This document shows, piece by piece, positions 49,651 to 59,954 of a DNA stretch of 64,000 bases (positions are counted from its first letter, which is position 1; each line of letters begins with the position of its first letter). A program made the position numbers and the translations under genes. Under the pieces are notes generated by a model, which was given only the letters and a program-made list of their open reading frames with translations, ran no database searches and was not told the DNA's origin. The stretch lies in contig WBVU01000017.1 in the NCBI GenBank assembly GCA_009192285.1, positions 124,001 through 188,000 of the forward strand, given 5' to 3'. Origin of the DNA: Morchella semilibera. Taxonomy: Eukaryota > Ascomycota > Pezizomycetes > Pezizales > Morchellaceae.

Positions 49651-51357
49651 ATGGCGAAATTCTTTCGAAAACGTAGTCTTAGAGCGCGAGATGATCAGGT
49701 TACCAACGCGTCGAATCTTACGCTCAGACAGTCAATACTTCCGTTATGTTTAGTCACGATTCTCTTTTTCCTCTGGGTATGTTCACCTACCCCCTATCAC
49801 CTGAGCTGAGATGTCAGGATTAACCAGAAATTTTGATTAGGGCTTTGCATATGGTTTATTAGATGTACTCAATAAGCATTTCCAGAACACCTTAGGGATT
49901 ACTCGATCTCGATCTTCAGGTCTTCAGGCTGCTTATTTTGGGTTTGTCATTCTGTCATCTCTTATATTGTTTGGGGGTTTTAACCTGATATTAACTTGTT
50001 TACAGCGCGTATCCAATTGCTTCATTGACATATGGAGGTTACTGTCTCCGAAAACTAGGCTACAAGGCCACCTTTATGCTTGGTTTGACATTGTATGGAG
50101 TTGGCGCGCTTCTGTTCTGGCCTGCAGCGCTGAAACGGTCCTTTGGTGTAAGGTGCCCTCCTAATTAAAGGATCCTTCCGGGGAGGATGGCTAATGTTAA
50201 ACATGAGATCTAGGGATTTTGCGGTGCCACCTTCATCATTGGTTCTGGGCTGGGTACTCTTGAATCTGCTGCAAATCCGTACCTTGCGGTATGCGGTCCA
50301 CCAAAGTACTCGGAGATGCGTCTCAATCTTGCACAGGGTGTCCAGGCGGTCGGTACAGTTGTGGGCCCCGTGTTGGCATCACAGGTCTTCTTTAAGAACG
50401 TGAAAGAGAGCTCCTTGGAGAGTGTTCAGTGGGTGTATCTTGGTATCGCAATTTTTGTGTTTTTTCTTGCGGGTATTTTCTATATCTCGACAATTCCTGA
50501 GATCACGGATGCCGATATGGAGCGACAGATGGAGGCCACTGGAGGCGTGTTTACGGAGGATGACGCAAAGCCAATCACAAAACACTACCAGTTATGGTGG
50601 GGAGCTTTCTCGCAGTTTTGTTATGTCGGCGCTCAAGGTAATAGTTCCCCTCCATGCATGCCTTTAACTAGTGTTAATTGTGGTGAATAGTCGGTATTGC
50701 GGGGTACTTTGTCAACTACGTGGTTGAAGTCCGGAAGGGTACCTCTTCAGCAGATGGAGCAAATTTCCTGGCTGGCGCACAAGGCTGCTTCGCGGTTGGA
50801 AGATTCTTGGGTGTGTTCTTAATGAAGTTCATCAACCCGCGTAAAGTCTTCCTTGTCTACTTTACCTGCGTTATTGCGTTTCAGGCATCGGCTATTGGGG
50901 CTACCGGGAATGCTGGAATGGGTATGTTTCTATGAAGCTTACTGTTAAGACTCACGCTAACAATTTTGCGCCAGCCTGCCTGATGCTCGTACTATTCTTC
51001 GAGTCAATTTGTTTCCCCACAATCTTCACTCTTGCCATCCGTGGTCTCGGAAAGCATACCAAGCTCGGTTCTACGGTCGTCGTTGGCTCTATTATTGGCG
51101 GCGCCGTTGTGCCCCCACTGTTGGCCGTCACTGCAGACAGATTTAACAATACGGGCACTGCTATGTTTGTGCCCTTGATTTTCTTCTGTGCTGCATATAC
51201 TTTCCCGCTAGGAGTCAACTTCCACGCGCCTACCAAGCGTCTGATGGATGGCTTCTTGAATAGTAAGGTTGGAATAGAGACTTCCAAGGAGGATGATATC
51301 GAGAAGGCAGATATAGAGAGAGTAGAGGATATTGAGATGCATAAAACGAAGGAGTAG
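49651..51357 (+). CDS. Fucose-permease-type MFS transporter (FHS family)
   Basis: Six exons, 49651-49776, 49841-49941, 50006-50147, 50214-50637, 50691-50921 and 50975-51357, give 468 residues with consistent phases. FLWGFAYGLLDVLNKHFQNTLGI in helix 1 is the hallmark of the L-fucose/glucose/galactose permease (FHS) group, as are GLQAAYFGAYPIASL, LESAANPYLAVCGPP, RLNLAQGVQAVGTVVGP and the late FFESICFPTIFTLAIRGLGKHTKLGS. Bacterial FucP is an L-fucose:proton symporter; many ascomycete homologues are labelled only as MFS or glucose/galactose transporters. The C-terminal tail is acidic and cytosolic. It stands 535 bp upstream of, and on the same strand as, an Ara2-type aldose dehydrogenase. Confidence 0.9.
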
Positions 51358-51891
51358 GGTGTATTTTGCTTTTTTTGTTTTGTTTTAGCAGCATTTGCTC
51401 TACGAGCTTTAACTATAGTTTATGAGACATATGAATCAAATGAGATATTAAACTCAGCAACCTCAGATATCTGTATGGGGACGTCCCATAAAGGACATAG
51501 GGTAGAACTGAGACTTTACAGGGCCTCTCTGCACTGCAGCTGTGATACATGCCCCCCTTAGAGCCGCCCGTTGCATTACGGTTATTAGGCCAATGATCGG
51601 GAACTGGAGCCCCGCTGCCAAGCGCTGGTACTACTGCTTTATATTCAGCCTGATCCTTACCCCTGCCAATGATACATGCACAGGTAAAACCTGCAGCGAC
51701 AGCTACTACCGTAGAATTAACCAAAAAGAAGGGAAGAATGAAAGAAATGCCGACTGAAAAGCTCAACGTCTTCTTCACCTTCACTTGGGTAGTTTCACAT
51801 ACATACCTCAAAGACTGAGCTCTCCAACTGCTCCTCATTCCAAGCCCAATTGCTCCCAATTACCCTAACAGAACAAACGTAATCCTGAACA
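51358..51891. other. Short spacer between the transporter and the aldose dehydrogenase-like gene
   Basis: It holds the transporter's 3' end and the promoter of the next gene. I see no further feature. Confidence 0.6.
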
Positions 51892-52920
51892 ATGACCACC
51901 ACCCCCCGCCCCAAGCTCTCTACCCTCCTCCCACCCGTGATCCTCGGCGGCGGAGTGTATAACACCCAAATGAACCCGGACCCCTCCCTCCTCCCCGTCC
52001 GCGCTCTCATTGCTCGCGCCTTCACCCTCGGTATAAACGCAATCGACACATCCCCCTACTATGGCCCGTCCGAGGTCCTCATTGGCGACGCCCTCAAGCA
52101 CTCGAACGCGCCTCGCGATTCCTATATCCTCATGACGAAAGCTGGGCGCATCGCCGAGCAGACATTTGACTACTCTCCCGCATGGATCCGGGCCAGCGTG
52201 CTGCGATCACTGCAGCGCCTGAATACGACATATCTCGACGTAGTATTTTGTCATGATACTGAGTTTGTAGCACCTGACGCTGTCGTCGAGGCCGTACGGA
52301 CGCTGTTCGCTCTTGTAGACGAGGGGAAGGTTCGATACGTGGGGATCTCGGGATATCCGCCACAGGTTCTTGCGGAGCTTGCGGTGATGGTGCGGCAGCG
52401 GTTGGGGAGGCCAGTAGATGTGGTGCAGAGCTACTGCCACTATAATCTGCAGAATGAAAGACTGAAGAAGTATCTACCAAGGCTACTGGGGGAGGGCGGC
52501 GTGGACGTGGTGCTGAATGCGTCGCCGCTGAGTATGAAGTTACTGTCAGGGAGCTATCCGGGTGATTTTCATCCAGCGCCGAAAGAGCTCCAGGAGAAGT
52601 GTTTAAAGGCGGAGAAGTGGTGTCGAGAGAGGGGCGAGTCGCTGGCGGGTGTGGCAATGAGATGGGTATTTAGGAATTGGGAGGGGGGTGTGATTTCCGG
52701 GGCGAGTTATGTGGAGGAGCTAGAGAGTAATTTGGAGGCGTTTAGGGAAGTAAGGAGTGAATTGGGGGGAATGCAGGTGGGGAAGGAGAGATTGGAGAGG
52801 TTGGAGGAGCTGTGGAAGGGTGTGAGGGAGATATTGGGGGAGTTTGTGGATTGGAGCTGGAGTAGTCCACCAGAGGGTTATGTTAAGTGGGGGGAGAAGG
52901 TGGCTGAGAGTAAACTATAG
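51892..52920 (+). CDS. ARA2-like: Aldo/keto reductase, D-arabinose / L-galactose 1-dehydrogenase (Ara2) type
   Basis: A single exon of 342 residues. The catalytic tetrad of the AKR superfamily is visible: Asp52 and Tyr57 in IDTSPYYGPSE, Lys83 in YILMTKAGRI and His121 in DVVFCHDTEF. The start LPPVILGGGVYNTQ and the DYSPAWIRASVLRSLQRLNT block are those of the NAD-dependent Ara2/L-galactose dehydrogenase group, which oxidises D-arabinose, L-galactose or L-fucose at C1 to the lactone. Yeast Ara2 acts in D-erythroascorbate synthesis. Strong G/C-ending codon bias is present in the first half. Its position behind a fucose-permease-type transporter and near a lactonase-like gene suggests a catabolic role here. 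Confidence 0.85.
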   Translation: MTTTPRPKLSTLLPPVILGGGVYNTQMNPDPSLLPVRALIARAFTLGINAIDTSPYYGPSEVLIGDALKHSNAPRDSYILMTKAGRIAEQTFDYSPAWIRASVLRSLQRLNTTYLDVVFCHDTEFVAPDAVVEAVRTLFALVDEGKVRYVGISGYPPQVLAELAVMVRQRLGRPVDVVQSYCHYNLQNERLKKYLPRLLGEGGVDVVLNASPLSMKLLSGSYPGDFHPAPKELQEKCLKAEKWCRERGESLAGVAMRWVFRNWEGGVISGASYVEELESNLEAFREVRSELGGMQVGKERLERLEELWKGVREILGEFVDWSWSSPPEGYVKWGEKVAESKL

Positions 52921-54217
52921 TTTTTTCAGGTTGGAGTAATTTTTTCCTTTCTATGTAGGATGCATTAGTAAAAACTAGCTAGATGAAAATGGAACTTGGT
53001 GTTATTGCTCACAGTAGTTGGAGGGAAACTCGCTTACCTATATTGTCGGGGAGATGAAAAAATCCAAAGCCTTTCCTGAAAGCCAGGTGCCATATCTCTT
53101 AGCCCAACAGCTCATTGGTTTCTTTTACCTTATTCATCTATACAGCGCATGTAGCTACATAGTCTGATATAACTCGTTAATTGGCCTCTCATCAATCCTG
53201 TGATTTAGAAACCAAGCTCGAAGGAACACGCACTTACAAATCATAGTCGTACAACCTACAAAACCACCCCTTTTCCTTTTAGATGCTTACATCCCATTGA
53301 TATCTCACAAAATTGACGTGGTCATGTTCTTCCAATCGTTCACTGTCTGGTAACAAGACTAGCTTGGAAACCATAGCTCTGAGGTAGAGCCCAGACTTTG
53401 CTCCTTGTGTCAAGGCTGATAATTCAAGTACTTAGGTCATCCGCGTACATCTATGCTCGCTCCTTAGGTAGGCCCATGAGCGAACCAAGAGTGGAGTAAG
53501 GTGCCGTTATCTTTATCTTTGATCGTTGATCGTTAGAGGTAATTCTGTAACATTCTTGTAGACTGGGTGGTCGTCATGGCGAGGATGTGATTTATGATAG
53601 CAATTATCTTTATCCAGGCTACCATTTGTGAGTAGGAAGCCGCAGCAGAAGAGTCATGAACGGAGGCACTCACAGTCAAAATGCGGTTGCAATTGATTCC
53701 TCCTATAATTTGAAGGAGTGAGATGTAAAGTGGGTTGTGGAGTTCTTGGGAGGGTGGGGGTGTTGCAAGACAAGATGGATATCGGTGCGAATAGGCCCCT
53801 CTTATTTGAGCCTCAATTCGTTTATGGACATGCCCTATTGGTCAAAAATGGCTTTCTGCAATATTCATAGTTACTGGTAATTTTACGGCTCCTCTAGTTT
53901 TTGTTTTGTTCTTGGGCTAGAAGTAGTCACACACAATCACTCGAGTAAGATTAATTACCAGCAAAAAAGATCCGTTTTTTTATTTCCCTCCTCCTGCAGA
54001 AGCAAACAATATGATAGTTGGTATGAAAAGGGTACATGGCCTGTCTCGCTGTCCTCCATTACCTCCGACCTGAATTTTAAAATGTTCGATATCCATCCAA
54101 CATCTTATTCTCCCACAAGCGACAACATTTTTCCCAGAAAATCAAACCCAAACTTTTTTGAAAACAGATAACAATAGAATAGTCTTCCCACAAGTAACAA
54201 TGCCTTTTCCCGGGGAG
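52921..54217. other. Spacer between convergent genes
   Basis: About 1.3 kb between the aldose dehydrogenase-like gene and the minus-strand membrane protein. I see no gene, inverted-repeat element or TACATGTA site in it. Confidence 0.55.
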
Positions 54218-55015
54218 TCAAACCCAACTAACAACTATCTTTTGTCCTCGATGGCTATTAAAGCTACGGATCCAGCGCAGGAGGATTGAGACAAACAACC
54301 AGCCGATTAAGAAGGAGACGAGCAAGAGAGTATTACGGTAATACCAGAGAACGTAGTCCAATCCCTGCTGGTACAAGAACATACACCAGCGCACGGATCT
54401 AGCCAAGCCTTGACCAACGCTGACCATGAGTATGACCCTCAGGTAATTGTAGCATTGGAGCAACGGTGCTCTCGGGTCGTTGATACTAATGATGAGCACT
54501 TTTTTACGTTAGCTTTCCCTTTGAAGTAGAGTTATATGGAAGAAGGGGGGACTTACGGTCTATCATAGCATTCGAAAAACCTACGAATTGTCTAACCATC
54601 TTAGGACCATAACAATCCATAAAGGCCTCCATAACCATAGCCATCTCACTAACTGCCAAAAAAAACACTTTTCCCAACGTGGAGGTAATATCACAGAGCC
54701 CAGCCGATACAAAGAGAATTTTTTTCTTATGATTCCTAAGGGAGAAAATGATCGGTAATAGAATCACGACAATTTTCAATACCGGGAATCTATTAATCAT
54801 ATAATCAAGGGCCTGCTTGATTGCAACAATCAATAGAAAAATAAGGGCTAGATTAAGTTGCCTGTGCGGGGTGTTAGTGTATCTTGATGAATCATGTCTG
54901 TAGATAATGTCTTTTTCATCGGTTGAGAGTAGGTCTAATGAGGAGTTTCAAACCTGTAAAGGGACCTTCTAGCATTTTTCTTCGACTTCCGGTCCTCGCT
55001 GGGGGACGTTGCCAT
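54218..55015 (-). CDS. Small uncharacterised membrane protein
   Basis: Three minus-strand exons, 55015-54954, 54861-54557 and 54498-54218 (introns 92 and 58 bp), give 215 residues; all phases agree. The N-terminus is short and basic (MATSPSEDRKSKKNARRSLY). Hydrophobic segments are NLALIFLLIVAI, FPVLKIVVILLPIIFSL and the strong C-terminal LLLVSFLIGWLFVSILL; the middle is amphipathic (KVFFLAVSEMAMVMEAFMDCYG). I do not recognise the family. Consistent splicing across two introns is the main evidence that it is real. Confidence 0.62.
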
Positions 55016-55998
55016 TGAAAATGCGTTCTTAATCAATTTTTGAATTCTTGATGCCCTTGGAGATTCCCTACGTAGTCTGAACTTGGTTCTATACTTGGCC
55101 ATTCACCCGAACTGAGACCTTCAGGGGAGTATATCAAGAATTTGATGGAGAAATAATTATGATGAGTTTGTATGATTTGAGGCGAGGAGAGATGAAAAAG
55201 AGATGAGGAGTAAGGAGTAGAAAATTGTAGAAGAAGGAGGATGGGGGAGTGCAAAGGGATGATAAATGTAGGAGCGGTGAAAAAGTAGAGGGAAAGCTCG
55301 GCAGCTCTTGCGGGACGACAGGATACTTGCGCGGCTAGTGGCATGTTCGCATAAGCATGCGTAGTCCAGCACGGTGGCTGTTCGAGGCCTATATAGCCTT
55401 AGCAAGAGCTACGTAGCTGTCTGCTAGATTTGTATGGAATTTTTTCTACCAATAGTAATCCGCTCCTGTATTACGAACCAATCGAAGAAACTACAGAGAG
55501 TTTAAGGATACTTTAGAATATATCAACTATATTCGTAAAGAGTGATGCACTCTAGGCTACTCACCTTTGATTGTCTTATTTCATGCCTGAGTAAGAATTT
55601 GAGATATATCCTCGTTCCTATGGTAAAACCCCCCCTCATTAACGTACACAATTTGACGCTAAACAAACTGGTAGCAACGAGCATATCTCACATTACAGTT
55701 CATAAGATAATTAGAACTCACCGTTATTGTTGGTTGGTCGACCGACAACGCCCCCTACCCTAAATTCATGGTGGTCATCTCGATCATTGACTCGGGAGTA
55801 GAAATTCATGTGGTATCGATCATTGCAACCCCACCTGCTTGACAAAGCACAAAAGTAATTCTTCCCCAACAAGACTAGTGGGCGGCTAAATGATGTCATA
55901 TTTCTTGGCACTGAAACCCACCGCGTTAATAAGCTTAACGGCTGTTATTGAAGACCTTCAGGAAATGACACAAGCACCACCTCCAGAAAACTAAAAAT
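55016..55998. other. Divergent spacer between the membrane protein and the second aldo/keto reductase
   Basis: It holds two promoters. A GAGTGATGCAC word at about 55540 resembles the start of the dispersed motif but not its second half. No gene is supported. Confidence 0.55.
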
Positions 55999-57142
55999 AT
56001 GGCTTCTAAACTCACGATAGCATCAACCGTGCGCCTGGCTTCAGGCTATGAAATGCCGCGTCTAGGTCTCGGTGTATGTGCTCTACCCCGCACTAGGGAG
56101 TAAGCTCAATTGAATACTGATACCTAATAGGTCTATCAAACGTAAGGAGTATTAATTGCATAGCTATATGCATATATATATATGATTCTCTAACTAATGC
56201 TATACCCCAGGCCAGCTGATAAATGTGAAGCTCTCGTTCTACATGCTTTCTCAAAGGGCTACCGACACGTAACACCCCCCACAGGCCTCCCGCGGTAGAG
56301 CCCACTAACAAAACACCTTAGATCGACTCCGCCACCGCCTATCGCAACGAGCGGCCCTGTGCCACCGCAATTGCTGCATCACCTCTCTCCCGCTCTGAGG
56401 TCTTTTTCACGACGAAGCTGCCGCCGCGGCTCCGTGGGTCTGAATACTATCCTTTATATTTTGAAACATCGAATAGGCTGACTTAAGCTAGATACGAGGC
56501 AACAAAGGAGTCACTTGACAATGTCATCAAGTCTAACCCTGAGCTCGAGGGCTACATCGACCTTTACCTGATTCATGCCCCTTTCGGTGGCCGCACTGCA
56601 CGCCTTGGCGAATGGAAAGCCATGGTGGAAGCACATAAAGAGGGGAAAGTTCGCTCTCTAGGTGTATCAAACTACTCTGTGGAGCATCTCAATGAGTTAT
56701 GGAAGTATATTCATGAAGAGGGTGGTGGTGGTGTCCTGAGTGTGGGACAGTGGGAGGTTACGCCGTGGCTGGGGAGGAAGGACATAAAAAAATGGTGTGA
56801 AGAGAAGGGAGTAGTGGTGCAGGCTTATTCACCGTTGGTAAGGGCTACAAGGTTTGGGGAGCCAATATTAAAGAGTTTAGCCCACAAATATGGGGTGACA
56901 CCAGCGCAGATACTGGTAAGATGGAGTTTGCAGATGGTAAATTGTTCCTCTCCATCGGTGTCTTGCTCTGAGGTGTTAATATATGACAGGGGCTTGTACC
57001 TCTCCCCAAGTCGGTGCATCATGAGAGGATTTCGGAAAATGCAGATGTTTACGGGTTCGAAATGTCCAAGCAGGACGTGAAAGGATTGGAGACCGACGAG
57101 TATAGTCCATGTACTTGGGATCCCACAAAGGAGCCTTTGTAA
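55999..57142 (+). CDS. Aldo/keto reductase (AKR), fungal glycerol/xylose reductase-like
   Basis: Five exons, 55999-56099, 56211-56268, 56322-56437, 56492-56936 and 56990-57142, give 290 residues with every phase consistent. The catalytic tetrad is Asp55 and Tyr60 in IDSATAYRNE, Lys85 in FFTTKLPPR and His120 in LYLIHAPFGG. Nicotinamide-binding and late motifs follow: [41 protein letters not shown]. The family reduces aldehydes and ketones with NADPH. The reading is unbroken after splicing, although without splicing only a 152-codon middle part is visible. It belongs to a different AKR branch from the Ara2-type gene 3 kb upstream; I see no reason to link the two functionally. Confidence 0.88.
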
Positions 57143-58354
57143 ACATCTGCCATAACTTGCAGCAACCTATCAAGAATTACTTTCAAAGTGGTTTATGTAT
57201 CTCACAAAGGATCTAGTAATATAAATATAATGACATTATATTAACATTAGTCAAGAGTTTTTTCCATATGGGGGAGCTCAGTTTGGATCACGATTCTCCT
57301 AAGTTACATGTATCTAAACCTATCAACTGCGGCTAGCCTAGCTTCGTTTAGATTTTTCTATTTTTTTATTGTTTTTAACTGCTAATAAGCTATCCTATCC
57401 TAACTATAACTACCCCACCTCCTCACTGTCTAGATATCTTTTACTGACAATAAGTTCAGCAGAATCGACATTTTACGCTTTGCGAGTGATTCGATGTAGG
57501 TACAGTACCTTGGTTGATACTAGCTAAAAGCGGTTAGCAAAACCACACATTAGACTCCTCGCCAAGGTCGATCGCTTAGCAGCCACGACGGGGTGGCTTC
57601 AAGTTGAGTTTCCGCCAATTGATGCCCCAGAGCGAGTTATTGACTTCAAATCCGCAGAGGTTGTCGAGACTAGACCCGCCCCAGAATAGTAAGCCCCGAC
57701 TAACTAAACCAACGGCGATTCCCCCCCCTCCCTCCCCCTCCCTGGTGGGGCTAGGTTGGGGCGCCTTCAATTACTTTATATCTGCTAGTCAACTGCTGCT
57801 CGGCGTTAGATACTTTACCCCCCCCCCCCCTGGTATTCCGGCCAGCGAAGGTGGTGGTATTTTACTAAGGCCGACTTTGTTTACCTGGGGGAGAGTCTTG
57901 GGAAGGAGTTTAACGGGCTTTGCATTTCCCTTCTTGATAAATATATACGGCCCACGACTCACAAGACTTCATTTGTTTGTACTGATCATTTTACCTCTCG
58001 GGCCGCTGGTTCGGCACAATCATCACTGGTTCACGGGATATTTGTCTCCCGTTTTTTTATTTTCTATGTAGAACTATGTAAAAAGTTTAAGCTCCGATCC
58101 CCGCATTGCCTGGGGAGAATCGGCTATCGAGAAAAACAATGGCGCATGGGCCGTTTTTTGTGGTTGGATAATTGAACCGATGAATCAATGTCTCGCAACA
58201 AGGTTCTTCCACCATATTCATTACTACATGTATGTACTTACATATTTACTACAGAGTACCTCGGCTTTGGGTTGTGATCGTACTATAACTTAAGCGAAAG
58301 AAGGTCAATGTGCCCCTTAAAGCCTATCCCCTAGCTTTGGCGGACGGTATCTAC

Positions 58355-58454
58355 TCGCCAAATTTTTAAGTCTGTCCCTTTTTGTACTGGGTGTTGCGGC
58401 TGCAACGCAACCAAATGTTAGGTATCAAAACGAACAGACTTGAAATTTTGGCGA
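58355..58454. mobile_element. MITE-like hairpin with imperfect 23-bp arms
   Basis: The arms 58355-58377 and 58432-58454 begin TCGCCAAA and share AAGTCTGT; they differ at about four positions. The 54-bp loop contains the palindromic word GTTGCGGCTGCAAC. It is non-coding and of unknown superfamily. Confidence 0.5.
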
Positions 58455-58586
58455 AGCACACCTATCTGTTCCAGACTCACAATATCCAGGTTTAGATAGA
58501 TAGGGGGACTGCAGAGTGAAAGATTCAGGACTTCCCGTAAGCGCCTAATAGATCAAATTTAGGTGTTCTACCAAGTAGAATTGGGG

Positions 58587-58618
58587 GGGGGGGTCTATTT
58601 ACTCTTTATAGACCCCCC
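58587..58618. repeat. G/C-rich hairpin
   Basis: GGGGGGTCTAT and ATAGACCCCCC form an 11-bp perfect stem around a short T-rich loop, at the end of a G11 tract. It would fold strongly in either strand. Confidence 0.5.
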
Positions 58619-59954
58619 TCTCTTGTCTGTTCCTTCTGGTCTTTCTGTCTGTTTTTTTATCTGCTGTAATTGAGAGAAAAACCCTTACTAGCACGAGAAC
58701 TAGTACCCAGCTTATCTTAGCAGTCAACCATTGCAAGACACTCAACCTGGTGGACGGTTCAGAAACCACTCTATATCCCGCTAACGGGAAGTCCTAAATA
58801 TCCACACAGCCCAGAAGCTAGAATCATCCCCCAAACCCCTGGATAACCCTCCCTACATATTTCCTCCCATAAAAATACCTCCTACCCCGTGAGAAGTTTA
58901 TCATTCCTCCGCACAGGTGAAGCTTAATTAAACTTTATGTCAGGTACCTAAAATACTGTAAAGCTATTTAGACGAATACGAGCCCTATCCTAACGTACGG
59001 CTCATGAAACCCGTACGTTTCTATACAAGCACAATGATACATTGAATATTTGAGAAAAGGCTACCATCAATCATGGCCATGGTCTCTGGCTACAGGAGAA
59101 ATAGACACAGATGTATCTACATGTATGTACTTGTAGTTTTAAGTATCTACCTCCTATTCTCAAGAGCGCTTTCCGTTTGGGCCCTGTATTTCGAAATGTA
59201 TAACCATGGCATGAAACCCTATATATAATTGAAGATAGCATCTGCCCTTAGTCCGAGTCCGAAAGTCCTGAGTCAGTGGCCCCCAGACCAACTCGGAGTT
59301 GCCGTGATTAACCCGGACCTTTTAGTCCGGCCAAATTAATGGGAAAATCTGTTACTAGTAGGCATTCGGTTGTTTCCTCTTGGGGCTTTGTATGAACATG
59401 CTTTTGTAGTTAAGGACCGCATACCTCTCTCAACTTTTCGGACTCCAGAATCCCAGACGCCACACCCACGGGTCTGTGTTCGATAATATCGAGGGTTGTG
59501 ACCTAGCCTATAGCCCCCCCCCCCCCCCCCCAAAGCCCTAAGTTGCAGACCACCGGCCACCGAGATATATCAACCACACAACCAAACGACACCCACCAAA
59601 CCCCCAAGATCTCGATCAAAAAGGGTAATATTATCCTTCTAAGTGATAACCCATTAGAGCAAGCGCGTACTAGCGCGCTACACCAAACAGCAACCTGTAA
59701 AACAGGACATCCTATTACTTGAAAAATTCAAGAGCAGTATTTAAAGGGCAGTATATATACATATTCTATACAACCTAGTCTCTGAAATTTATATAAATAA
59801 AACTCGCGAGTTACAATGATGATAAGTTTGGATAACCAATATATATTAGGGTGAACGCTGTGACGGGATATTCCAGTCACTAATAACAATCTAGGCCCGA
59901 AGATATTAAGAATATAATACAAAATTATACAAAGAAAATAGTTATCAAGCACCC

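Larger units (their letters stand above)
57143..59954. other. Convergent spacer with hairpin elements and C/G tracts
   Basis: No gene is supported. It contains C13 (57818-57830), G11 (58583-58593) and C18 (59514-59531) tracts, a 100-bp inverted-repeat element (58355-58454), a G/C hairpin (58587-58618) and three TACATGTA sites. A long frame at 57604-58071 has no ATG start and low-complexity content. Confidence 0.55.

Noticed and set aside
57604-58071. 155-codon plus-strand ORF
   Set aside because: No ATG start (TTG), Pro-rich low-complexity content over C tracts, and no family motif.
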